From Methyloceanibacter sp. (GTDB taxonomy: Bacteria > Pseudomonadota > Alphaproteobacteria > Rhizobiales > Methyloligellaceae), in assembly GCA_016649675.1 (NCBI GenBank), contig JAENXG010000185.1, positions 1-5,043 of the forward strand: a stretch of 5,043 bases of DNA, given 5' to 3'. The notes beneath the pieces were generated by a model. That model was given only the letters and a program-made list of their open reading frames with translations. It was not told the DNA's origin and searched no databases. The position numbers and the translations under genes were made by a program. Positions within the stretch are counted from its first letter, which is position 1. The number at the start of each line of letters is the position of its first letter. This document shows positions 1 to 5,043 of this stretch, piece after piece.

Positions 1-1032
1 CATGTGGGTGCGGTAGTTACCCCCATAGGATATGAAAATCGGCGCCCACGTATACCCTGTCATCGAGCCGGTCTTGATCAGGCGTTTGTACGAATTGACA
101 GTCGGGCAACTCACCGCGACGATCGCCGCGGCGTGCTTCTTGAGCCCCCCAAGGAACTGGTAGGCGAGCTTGGAAAGGCCGCAGCCACGCTTGTCGGCGC
201 CATCGCCCGAAATGTTTTTTCCGGTTTTGACGTCAGCCAGCGACATATTGAAGTGCGCTCCTGATCCCGTCCGGTCGGCATAGGGCTTGGCCATCATGGT
301 CGCTTCAAAGCCGTGCTTGCGGGAGAGCTCTTTCATCATCATGCGCCAGAGCACGAAGCGGTCCGCCATGGTCATGACGTCGGCGTAGGCAAAGTCGAAC
401 TCGAACTGCCCATTGGCATCTTCATGGTCGAAGGAGTGGACCTCCCAGCCAAGCTTGTTCATCGATGAGACGATGTCGTTCAGGAAGTCCATGTTGAGGA
501 GGGTCAGAGAGGCGTCGTAGGCCGCCTTGGCGATGGTGTCGCGTGGGTCATTCGGTGCGATGCCGTTATGCGCAGACGGATCAAGCCGGACGATATAGGT
601 CTCGCATTCGATGCCGAGGTTGAACTTCAATCCCATCTTGGCGGCGCGTTCGACCTGCCTAGCCAGCACCGTGCGGGAGCACATGGGATAAGGCTGCTCG
701 TGATAAGTGAGCTGTCCCGGGATCACGGCGACGTTCGGCCGCCAGGGCAGCTGTATCACGGCATTTGGATCCGGTAGGACCGCCAGCTCGTCGTCATGCG
801 GTCCCTGCCCAAGTCCATCGAGCGCAGCACCCGTAAACAGCTCAGATCCGCGCATCATGCGGTCGAAATGGCCGATCGGCACGCTCTTGGTTTTGGCGAT
901 GCCGTGGACGTCGACGTAGAGCGGCAGGCAATATTCGACGCCCTTCTCCAACAGGCTCCGCATCGTCTCCGGGTCGGATTTGGAATTGTCCGCCGACGCT
1001 TCGATTTGAGCTCCGGTGCTTATCTCATTCAT
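1..1032 (-). CDS. glnT: Type III glutamine synthetase-like ligase (GlnT / gamma-glutamylmethylamide synthetase type), C-terminus cut by window edge
   Basis: ATP-dependent ligase of the glutamine synthetase superfamily, cytoplasmic, joining ammonia or a small amine to the gamma-carboxyl of glutamate. The frame is open for 344 codons from ATG at 1032 to the left edge; family members are usually about 430-450 residues, so roughly 100 are missing. An AAGGAG at 1044-1049 supports the start. The N-terminal beta-grasp part covers about residues 30-110 (DGLGQGPHD at 72-80). The catalytic domain shows the metal/glutamate ligands ECE at 142-144 and HEDANGQFE at 203-211, the ATP-site K249-P250, GSGAH at 256-260, and the NSYKR signature at 313-317. 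The sequence ends at SYGGNYR (336-342), just before the last conserved arginine region. These motifs look intact, so it is probably active. The same type III family includes gamma-glutamylmethylamide synthetase (GmaS) of methylamine metabolism, so the real acceptor may be an amine rather than ammonia. The family call is firm; the symbol and substrate are not. A putative TetR operator lies about 180 bases upstream. Confidence 0.9.
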   Translation of the reverse strand, partial: MNEISTGAQIEASADNSKSDPETMRSLLEKGVEYCLPLYVDVHGIAKTKSVPIGHFDRMMRGSELFTGAALDGLGQGPHDDELAVLPDPNAVIQLPWRPNVAVIPGQLTYHEQPYPMCSRTVLARQVERAAKMGLKFNLGIECETYIVRLDPSAHNGIAPNDPRDTIAKAAYDASLTLLNMDFLNDIVSSMNKLGWEVHSFDHEDANGQFEFDFAYADVMTMADRFVLWRMMMKELSRKHGFEATMMAKPYADRTGSGAHFNMSLADVKTGKNISGDGADKRGCGLSKLAYQFLGGLKKHAAAIVAVSCPTVNSYKRLIKTGSMTGYTWAPIFISYGGNYRTHM

Positions 1033-1043
1033 GGATACCTGCT

Positions 1044-1049
1044 CTCCTT
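1044..1049 (-). promoter_or_regulatory. Ribosome binding site of the GlnT-like gene
   Basis: AAGGAG on the minus strand, 11 bases before the ATG at 1032 (the longer match AAGGAGAG ends nearer). It is the only good Shine-Dalgarno match close to this start and supports ATG 1032 as the initiation codon. Confidence 0.7.
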
Positions 1050-1211
1050 CAAGGCCTGCTCGAGCCGGGATGCTGCTTATGTTTTTGGCTTGTTGCCCGC
1101 GGTTTGGGCGCGCAGTCGTCCTGCCGACGCGTTCGCTCTTCTGCCCCTTCCCCCTTCAAACTGCGGCCAGTGACCGCCGACGCCGCATGACAGCCGTCAC
1201 TTTGAGCGCCG

Positions 1212-1231
1212 ATAATTAAACAGTCAATTAG
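1212..1231. promoter_or_regulatory. Candidate TetR operator upstream of the GlnT-like gene
   Basis: ATAATTAAACAGTCAATTAG is an interrupted inverted repeat with arms TAATT and AATTA separated by 8 bases. It matches the palindrome at 2293-2312 at 15 of 19 positions, with the outer TAATTAA and AATTAG blocks identical. Read on the minus strand it contains TTGACT (1222-1227), a good -35 match, although the hexamer 17 bases further on (CAAAGT, 1199-1204) is a poor -10. Occupancy by a repressor would block such a promoter. That the neighbouring TetR protein binds here is inference from symmetry, repetition and position. Confidence 0.6.
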
Positions 1232-1354
1232 TTTTGTCCGAGGTGCAATGCCCATAGTTGTTCAGATGCACAATGAGCAGGCCTCCTTTGACCGTCGCGG
1301 GACGACGTCACCGGCTAATTAAAGGTTAGACTCAGCGGGGATTCAGATGGAAAT

Positions 1355-2056
1355 TCAGCGCCGCTGACGCTTCATGCGCCGCTTGCCGGAATAGCCCAAC
1401 ATGTCCAAGGCGCGGCGGTGCAAATCGCGAACAGCGTCTTCGAGATCGAAGTCGGAGAGGATGACCGATCGCACCATGCAGCCATCGAGATAGGTCGATA
1501 TGAATTGCGCCATGCGGTTCGGGTCGACTGGCTTGAACAGGCCCTGCTTTATCCCCTGGCGAATAACCTTAGAGAGCAGCTTCCGCTCCTCATCGTAAAA
1601 CCGCTCGATCGCGTTCGCGATGTTTGGGTCGCCTTCATGGGCGCCCCTGAAGTCGAGCGCAATTTTCACGAAGCGATGGATCTCAGCATACTTGTTGACG
1701 TGGTTCTCGAGCCACGCGGAGATGACGGTGGGCGGATCCGCGCTCTTGTCTTCTAACGTGCGCACGTTTTCAAAGGCGCGGCCGACGGCGTGCTCAATCG
1801 TTGCTCGGAAGAGGTCCGTTTTGCTGTCAAAGTAATAGTAGATGAGCGCCGTATTGACGCCCAGAGATTGGGCGATGTCCTTGATCGTCACGGACGCGAA
1901 GTTGCGCTCGGCGAAGAGATCGAGGGCCGTAGCAAGGAATTTGTCGACGCGGGCGGCGCTGTGTTCCTCACGCCGCGGGCCTGCCGGAGACCCTCTCCGC
2001 ATCCCTTCCTCGCCGCGCTTCGTGCGCTCGACTTCCCTATTTGGTTGCTGGGCCAT
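1355..2056 (-). CDS. TetR/AcrR-family transcriptional regulator
   Basis: Cytoplasmic DNA-binding repressor of 233 residues, typical for TetR proteins (190-240). The TetR_N domain lies at about residues 37-88, with the helix-turn-helix at 55-76 (TIKDIAQSLGVNTALIYYYF) and the usual YYYF/SK.DLF continuation. The rest is a helical ligand-binding and dimerisation domain (to about 220), ending in a basic tail (KRRMKRQRR). I chose ATG 2056 because GAGAAGAG lies 4 bases upstream of it and because residues before it look unlike a domain; a GTG at 2146 would add 30 residues but has only a weak GGGGA about 13 bases before it, and a methionine 18 codons downstream is another option. The gene is divergent from the DUF1116 operon and points toward the GlnT-like gene, with matching palindromes in front of both. 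It probably represses both, and perhaps itself, until a small ligand binds. The ligand cannot be read from the sequence. Confidence 0.93.
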   Translation of the reverse strand: MAQQPNREVERTKRGEEGMRRGSPAGPRREEHSAARVDKFLATALDLFAERNFASVTIKDIAQSLGVNTALIYYYFDSKTDLFRATIEHAVGRAFENVRTLEDKSADPPTVISAWLENHVNKYAEIHRFVKIALDFRGAHEGDPNIANAIERFYDEERKLLSKVIRQGIKQGLFKPVDPNRMAQFISTYLDGCMVRSVILSDFDLEDAVRDLHRRALDMLGYSGKRRMKRQRR

Positions 2057-2191
2057 CTTGCTCTTCTCAAGCTTCGTCAATGGGTGGCCTCGCAGAGGCG
2101 AGCGCCGTTCGGACGCAGGGACAGAAACCACTTCAACCGTGACCACATTGTCCGTAGGTCCCCTGGGACACCTGCGCGGCGACAGGCTTAA

Positions 2192-2209
2192 TGTCGGCGC
2201 ATGCCGACA
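2192..2209. repeat. Perfect inverted repeat in the tetR-DUF1116 intergenic region
   Basis: TGTCGGC, then GCAT, then GCCGACA: a perfect 7-bp dyad with a 4-base centre. No T-run follows on either strand, so it does not look like a rho-independent terminator. Its GC-rich arms differ from the AT-rich palindromes at 1212 and 2293, so if it is a protein-binding site it would belong to a different regulator. It may also form a hairpin in the tetR leader. Confidence 0.5.
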
Positions 2210-2292
2210 CTAAGGCCGGCCGGGAGTGCGACGCAATCCACATAACACGTACTTGCGTTAGTTCGGCACTTAAGGCAACACTCTTTCTACTG

Positions 2293-2312
2293 CTAATTAA
2301 TCGACCAATTAG
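2293..2312. promoter_or_regulatory. Candidate TetR operator upstream of the DUF1116 operon
   Basis: CTAATTAATCGACCAATTAG is a 20-bp palindrome that is symmetric at 16 of 20 positions: CTAATT and AATTAG arms with TCGA at the centre. It ends 5 bases before the Shine-Dalgarno of the DUF1116 gene, so a bound dimer would cover the promoter or the transcription start. Size, symmetry and placement fit TetR-family operators, and the site is repeated at 1212-1231 in front of the GlnT-like gene. Confidence 0.7.
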
Positions 2313-2317
2313 GATTT

Positions 2318-2324
2318 GGGAGAG
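2318..2324 (+). promoter_or_regulatory. Ribosome binding site of the DUF1116 gene
   Basis: GGGAGAG lies 6 bases before ATG 2331. It decides the start: the in-frame TTG at 2316 overlaps this motif and is therefore unlikely to be the initiation codon. Confidence 0.75.
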
Positions 2325-2330
2325 ATCAAG

Positions 2331-3587
2331 ATGCAGCACTCGGCCGACAGACGCACCGAGGCCAATCTGCTGGCGTTTGAGCGGCTCACCAGATCCGACC
2401 CGGTGCTGGTCGACGTGCGTCCGGCCCGCGAATTCGTCCCCAACTTTACGCCTGAAACTATTCTCACTTCCGGGCCGCCGCTGCCTTGGTCCGATTATAC
2501 AGGTGGCCAGCGCGACGCCATCATCGGCGGGGCCTTGTTCGAGAACCTCGCCAAGGACAGAGGGGAAGCGATCGCAAAGCTCGATGCCGGCGAGATCAGG
2601 GTAGGCTCCTGCCACGATTTCGGCTGCGTGGGGTCGTTGGCCGGAATCTACACGGCTTCCATGCCGGTTTTCGTGGTGGAGAATCGGGCGTTTGGCAACG
2701 TCGCCTACTGCAACATTTACGAGGGCAGCAATCCGCGTCGCCTGAACTATGGTGTCTACGACGAGGGCGTCAGGGACAGGCTGCTCTTGGTACAGAATGA
2801 TATCGTTCCGGTAATCGCGGAGGCGTTACGTCAAACCGCCGGCATTCCGTTGAAGCCCATCATCAAGCGAGCGCTTGGCATGGGGGATGAGCTGCACTCG
2901 CGGAATACAGCTGCGGCCCTCCTGTTCTTACGCGAGCTTGTGCCGAACTTGCTATCGCTTGCAGCGTCCGGCAGTGAGAGGGTCGTTCGCGCCGTTAAGG
3001 CCATGACCGACGACCAGTATTTCTTTCTGCGCCTGTCCATGGCGGCCGGCAAAGCCACCGCCGATGCAGCTCGCGGGATCGAGGGCTCGAGCATGGTGAC
3101 GGCCATGGCGTTCAACTGTCGAGGCTTCGCGTTGCGCGTAAGCGGGCTCGGTGACACATGGTTCAAGGGCCCTCATGCTTCGGTGGAAGCCAAGCTGTTC
3201 GAGGGCCACAGCGAGGACGAGATCAGCTGGATGGGTGGCGAAAGCATCATTGCCGAGACCATTGGGCTTGGTGGTTTTGCCCAGGCCTCCGCCCCCGCCC
3301 TTCAGAACTACCAAGGCGGCTCTTACGAGACGATGATCGCCCGCAACAAGGAGCTTTACGCGATAACCGTCGGTGAAAATCCCGACTATCTCATTCCAGC
3401 CCTTGGTTTTCGAGGCACGCCCACGGGAATCGACATCCTCAAGGTCGTCGAAAGCAAAGTGCTCCCGGTGATGGATATCGGCATCGCCGGCCGTGACGGA
3501 GGTCAGATTGGCGCGGGCGTTGTCCGCCCGCCGCTTTCCTGCTTCGAAGCCGCTGCTGACGCCTATCGCCAGCGCTATGGCTGTTAA
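2331..3587 (+). CDS. DUF1116 family protein (AllG/YlbE-YahG-like)
   Basis: Soluble protein of 418 residues, no signal peptide or membrane segment, belonging by my reading to DUF1116. Recognisable family blocks in order: PVLVDVRPAREFVP (24-37), a glycine-rich stretch after PPLPWSDYTGGQ (49-60), the CHDF...VGSLAGIYTASMPVFVVEN block (94-118), AFGNVAYCNIYEG (120-132), MGDELHSRN (184-192), a second helical part with LSMAAGKA (235-242), RVSGLGDTWF (269-278) and ETIGLGGFAQASAPA (309-323). Length agrees with the family (about 420-470). In E. coli, DUF1116 members are AllG (YlbE), a subunit of oxamate carbamoyltransferase in allantoin use, and YahG; both sit beside FdrA-type proteins. No FdrA, AllH or carbamate kinase gene is in this window, so a carbamoyl-transfer role is only an analogy. 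It is the first gene of an apparent operon with the hydrolase 45 bases downstream, behind a TetR-type operator. Family call strong; function unknown. Confidence 0.88.
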   Translation: MQHSADRRTEANLLAFERLTRSDPVLVDVRPAREFVPNFTPETILTSGPPLPWSDYTGGQRDAIIGGALFENLAKDRGEAIAKLDAGEIRVGSCHDFGCVGSLAGIYTASMPVFVVENRAFGNVAYCNIYEGSNPRRLNYGVYDEGVRDRLLLVQNDIVPVIAEALRQTAGIPLKPIIKRALGMGDELHSRNTAAALLFLRELVPNLLSLAASGSERVVRAVKAMTDDQYFFLRLSMAAGKATADAARGIEGSSMVTAMAFNCRGFALRVSGLGDTWFKGPHASVEAKLFEGHSEDEISWMGGESIIAETIGLGGFAQASAPALQNYQGGSYETMIARNKELYAITVGENPDYLIPALGFRGTPTGIDILKVVESKVLPVMDIGIAGRDGGQIGAGVVRPPLSCFEAAADAYRQRYGC

Positions 3588-3632
3588 GGAGGCCATTCCG
3601 TCTTCGACGCGGCAGCCAAGGATACATTGCCG

Positions 3633-4643
3633 ATGCAAGGCTACAGGACCTTTGAGCTGGGGGACGTGTGCCTGCAGTCGGGTACCATCCTGAAGGACGC
3701 TCAGCTCGCCTATGCGACCTATGGCACGCTCAGTGCTTCGGCAGACAATGCGGTCCTGCTGCCGACGTTCTATACCGGCACCCACATCCGCAACGAACCT
3801 CTGTTCGGACCAGGACGCGCCATTGATCCTTCGCGGCACTTCGTGGTCTCGGTCAATCTGTTTGGCAACGGTTATTCCTCTTCACCGAGCAATTCCGGCT
3901 GTCCGCAAAGTGGTCCGCGATTCCCAAAGCTCACGCTCTTCGACAACGTCGCCTGTCAGCACCGCCTCCTCGCCGAGGGTCTCGGCGTGCGCAAGATCGC
4001 GCTCGTGCTCGGATGGTCCTTGGCCGCCATGCAGACCTATCAATGGGCTGCTCAATATCCCGAAATTGTCGAAGCCATCCTTCCTTATTGCGGCGCGGCG
4101 CGCTGCTCGTCCCTCAACTACGCGTTCCTTGACGGTCCCAAGGCGGCCTTGCAGGCGGATGCCGCCTGGAACGACGGCAATTACGTGAAGCCACCCGAAA
4201 AGGGGCTCAGAGCGTTCGGCCGCGTCTACGCCGCCTGGGCGTATTCCCATGACTTCTTCGGTGAGGAACTTTACCGCCAACTCGGGTTCCCCACGCTGGA
4301 GGACTTCATACGCGATTGGGAAGAGGATCACTTGAGGTGGGACGCGAACAATCTCCTTGCCAAGATCTGGACGTGGCAGCATGGAGACATCAGCGACAAT
4401 GAAATCTATACGGGCGACTTCAAGCGCGCCTTGCGGTCCATCCGCGCGCGAGCGATCGTCATGCCATGCAGCAAGGATCTCTATTTCGCCCCCGAAGATA
4501 ACGCGGCGGAAGTCGGCGAAATGCAGCGGGCCGAGCTGCGCGTATTCGACTCACCATGGGGCCACTGTGCAGGCTCTCCGGGCCGCGTGCCCGAGTTTCA
4601 GCGGGCCCTCGACGAAGCGGCCGCCGAGCTGTTGAGGGGATGA
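3633..4643 (+). CDS. Alpha/beta-fold hydrolase, MetX (homoserine O-acetyltransferase)-like
   Basis: Cytoplasmic alpha/beta hydrolase of 336 residues related to the MetX family (about 340-390). The order of elements fits: LAYATYGTL (26-34), a strand with FYTGTH in the oxyanion region (46-51), SVNLFGNGYSSSPSN (73-87) as in the MetX GxxxGSTGPSS loop, nucleophile elbow GWSLA with Ser129 followed by AMQTYQWAAQYPE (131-144), a helical lid (about 165-260), Asp282 in CSKDLYFAPEDN (279-290) and His311 in PWGHCAGSPG (308-317), giving a complete Ser-Asp-His triad. True MetX enzymes have GGSMGGMQ at the elbow, so this is probably not a methionine-pathway transacetylase but a hydrolase or acyltransferase of another substrate. 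ATG 3633 is preferred, with AAGGA at 3618-3622 ten bases upstream; TTG 3627 is possible but too close to it. It lies 45 bases after DUF1116 in the same direction and 4 bases before the flavoprotein gene, consistent with one operon. Confidence 0.87.
   Translation: MQGYRTFELGDVCLQSGTILKDAQLAYATYGTLSASADNAVLLPTFYTGTHIRNEPLFGPGRAIDPSRHFVVSVNLFGNGYSSSPSNSGCPQSGPRFPKLTLFDNVACQHRLLAEGLGVRKIALVLGWSLAAMQTYQWAAQYPEIVEAILPYCGAARCSSLNYAFLDGPKAALQADAAWNDGNYVKPPEKGLRAFGRVYAAWAYSHDFFGEELYRQLGFPTLEDFIRDWEEDHLRWDANNLLAKIWTWQHGDISDNEIYTGDFKRALRSIRARAIVMPCSKDLYFAPEDNAAEVGEMQRAELRVFDSPWGHCAGSPGRVPEFQRALDEAAAELLRG
4635..4640 (+). promoter_or_regulatory. Ribosome binding site of the flavoprotein gene, inside the end of the hydrolase gene
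   Basis: AGGGGA lies about 7 bases before ATG 4648 and overlaps the last codons of the hydrolase gene. The placement implies translational coupling of the two genes. Confidence 0.6.
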
Positions 4644-4647
4644 AACA

Positions 4648-5043
4648 ATGAAGGCTCTCGTGCTGTCATCAAGCCCCCGCCGCAATGGCAATTCGGCGCT
4701 GCTGGCCGAAACTGTCCGAGATGGCCTCGTCGAAGCTGGACACGAGGCTCAGCTCGTCTTCGCCGAGGATTTTTTGGACGGGTTCCTTAGGGACTGCCGG
4801 AAATGCCGAAAACCGGACGGCGAGTGCTCGATCGCTGACGGCTATCGCTCTATCTTTCTCGATCACTATCTGCCGGCCGATGGGTTCATCGCCGCGACGC
4901 CAATTTACTGGTACGGCACGTCGGCGCAGCTCAAGGCCTTTTTCGATCGCACATTCTGCTACTACGCCGCCTCTTATCCCAACTCCCAACAGGTCATCGA
5001 AGGAATGAAGGGAAAGCGCATCGGCCTCGTCCTGAGCTCGGAG
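4648..5043 (+). CDS. Flavodoxin-fold NAD(P)H-dependent FMN oxidoreductase, C-terminus cut by window edge
   Basis: Soluble flavoprotein of the NADPH-dependent FMN reductase / flavodoxin-like family; 132 codons are present up to the right edge, against about 180-210 for full members. The first strand and phosphate loop are clear: KALVLSSSPRRNGNSALL (2-19), with SSP..NGNS binding the FMN phosphate. The second flavin-contact loop is ATPIYWYGTSAQLKAFFDR (83-101), typical of the family. A cysteine cluster C50-x2-C53-x6-C60 stands where related iron-sulfur flavoproteins carry four cysteines; one is missing here, so a [4Fe-4S] centre is unlikely. It is 4 bases behind the hydrolase stop, so co-transcribed and probably coupled. 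It may reduce a quinone, nitro or azo group or an unsaturated intermediate, or supply reduced flavin; the substrate is not visible. Family call strong, role unknown. Confidence 0.88.
   Translation, partial: MKALVLSSSPRRNGNSALLAETVRDGLVEAGHEAQLVFAEDFLDGFLRDCRKCRKPDGECSIADGYRSIFLDHYLPADGFIAATPIYWYGTSAQLKAFFDRTFCYYAASYPNSQQVIEGMKGKRIGLVLSSE

Larger units (their letters stand above)
1033..1354. other. Non-coding region between tetR 3' end and the GlnT-like gene
   Basis: This 322-base stretch lies downstream of tetR and upstream of the GlnT-like gene, both on the minus strand. It holds a palindromic operator candidate (1212-1231), a related half-site (1315-1329), a small imperfect hairpin without a T-tract (1289-1310), and a strong Shine-Dalgarno-like AAAGGAGG on the minus strand (1282-1289) followed by a 15-codon reading frame. 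Longer frames here (for example one starting on the minus strand at 1255) have no ribosome binding site at a usable distance and no recognisable protein content. No clear rho-independent terminator for tetR is visible, so some read-through from tetR into the GlnT-like gene is possible. Confidence 0.6.
2057..2330. other. Divergent intergenic region between tetR and the DUF1116 operon
   Basis: This 274-base stretch must hold the promoters of tetR (leftward) and of the DUF1116 operon (rightward). It contains an operator-like palindrome at 2293-2312, a perfect 7-bp dyad at 2192-2209 and a shorter dyad at 2158-2169. I could not find a convincing sigma-70 -35/-10 pair for either direction. TTAAGG (2270-2275) with TAATTA (2294-2299) is the nearest rightward candidate and it is weak. 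If it is real, the -10 lies inside the operator. Part of the left end (2057-2146) would be coding if tetR used the upstream GTG. Confidence 0.55.

Noticed and set aside
568..1173. Plus-strand open frames across the GlnT-like gene and its upstream region
   Set aside because: They are opposite a gene with intact glutamine synthetase motifs and show low-complexity, motif-free translations.
1180..1196. Sigma-54 promoter for the GlnT-like gene (GG-N10-GC on the minus strand)
   Set aside because: Only the GG and GC spacing matches; the flanking bases (CGGC and CGGC) do not fit TGGC...TTGC, and such spacing is common by chance in GC-rich DNA.
1289..1310. Hairpin (TGA-C-CGTCG / CGACG-TCA) after tetR as a transcription terminator
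   Set aside because: The stem is short with a bulged base and no T-tract follows on either strand, so it does not meet the pattern of a rho-independent terminator.
2057..2146. Thirty-residue N-terminal extension of TetR from GTG 2146
   Set aside because: The GTG has only a weak, distant Shine-Dalgarno, while ATG 2056 has GAGAAGAG close by and gives a normal TetR length. The choice is not certain.
2158..2169. Short dyad GTCCC-CT-GGGAC as an operator
   Set aside because: Arms of five bases with no second copy in the window; arms of this length are expected by chance in GC-rich sequence.
2316..2330. TTG start five codons upstream of the DUF1116 ATG
   Set aside because: It overlaps the GGGAGAG ribosome binding site that is ideally spaced for ATG 2331, and no better SD precedes it.
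2952..3839. Long open frame on the minus strand (295 codons) antisense to the DUF1116 and hydrolase genes
   Set aside because: It overlaps two genes with clear family motifs, has no recognisable domain, and is expected from the GC-rich codon bias of the opposite strand.
3633..4643. Calling the hydrolase metX (homoserine O-acetyltransferase)
   Set aside because: The nucleophile elbow and the histidine motif differ from MetX, no methionine-pathway gene is nearby, and the operon context points elsewhere.

Overview
The window looks like an accessory catabolic or nitrogen-metabolism locus from a GC-rich alphaproteobacterium, most likely of the rhizobial group (Bradyrhizobium-like). This placement rests on the GC-rich codon use (about 60 % GC by eye) and on family resemblance recalled from memory, not on a search. 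There are five protein genes, two of them cut by the window edges. I see no RNA gene, insertion sequence, CRISPR array or phage element.

Layout: positions 1-1032 (minus strand) hold the first 344 codons of a type III glutamine synthetase-like ligase whose C-terminus lies off the left edge. Positions 1033-1354 are non-coding and carry a palindromic AT-rich site upstream of that gene. A TetR/AcrR-family repressor follows on the minus strand (1355-2056). After a second non-coding stretch (2057-2330), which contains a matching palindrome just before the next ribosome binding site, a plus-strand operon begins: a DUF1116 protein (2331-3587; relative of AllG/YlbE of E. coli oxamate carbamoyltransferase), a MetX-like alpha/beta hydrolase (3633-4643) and a flavodoxin-fold NAD(P)H-dependent FMN oxidoreductase (from 4648, cut by the right edge).

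The main regulatory observation is a pair of near-identical palindromes, CTAATTAATCGACCAATTAG at 2293-2312 and ATAATTAAACAGTCAATTAG at 1212-1231, which agree at 15 of 19 aligned bases. One sits in front of the DUF1116 operon and the other in front of the ligase gene, and the TetR gene lies between them. The simplest reading is a single TetR regulon that joins an ATP-dependent glutamate-amide ligase to a three-gene catabolic operon.

How the genes work together is inference. A DUF1116 protein is normally found with FdrA/AllF-type partners in carbamoyl transfer; here it is paired instead with an acyltransferase/hydrolase and a flavin enzyme. A plausible but unproven picture is an inducible pathway in which a nitrogen-containing organic compound (amide, ureide or amine) is reduced or cleaved and its ammonia or amine is captured on glutamate. 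I do not recognise this combination as a characterised pathway, and it is the best candidate in the window for an undescribed system.
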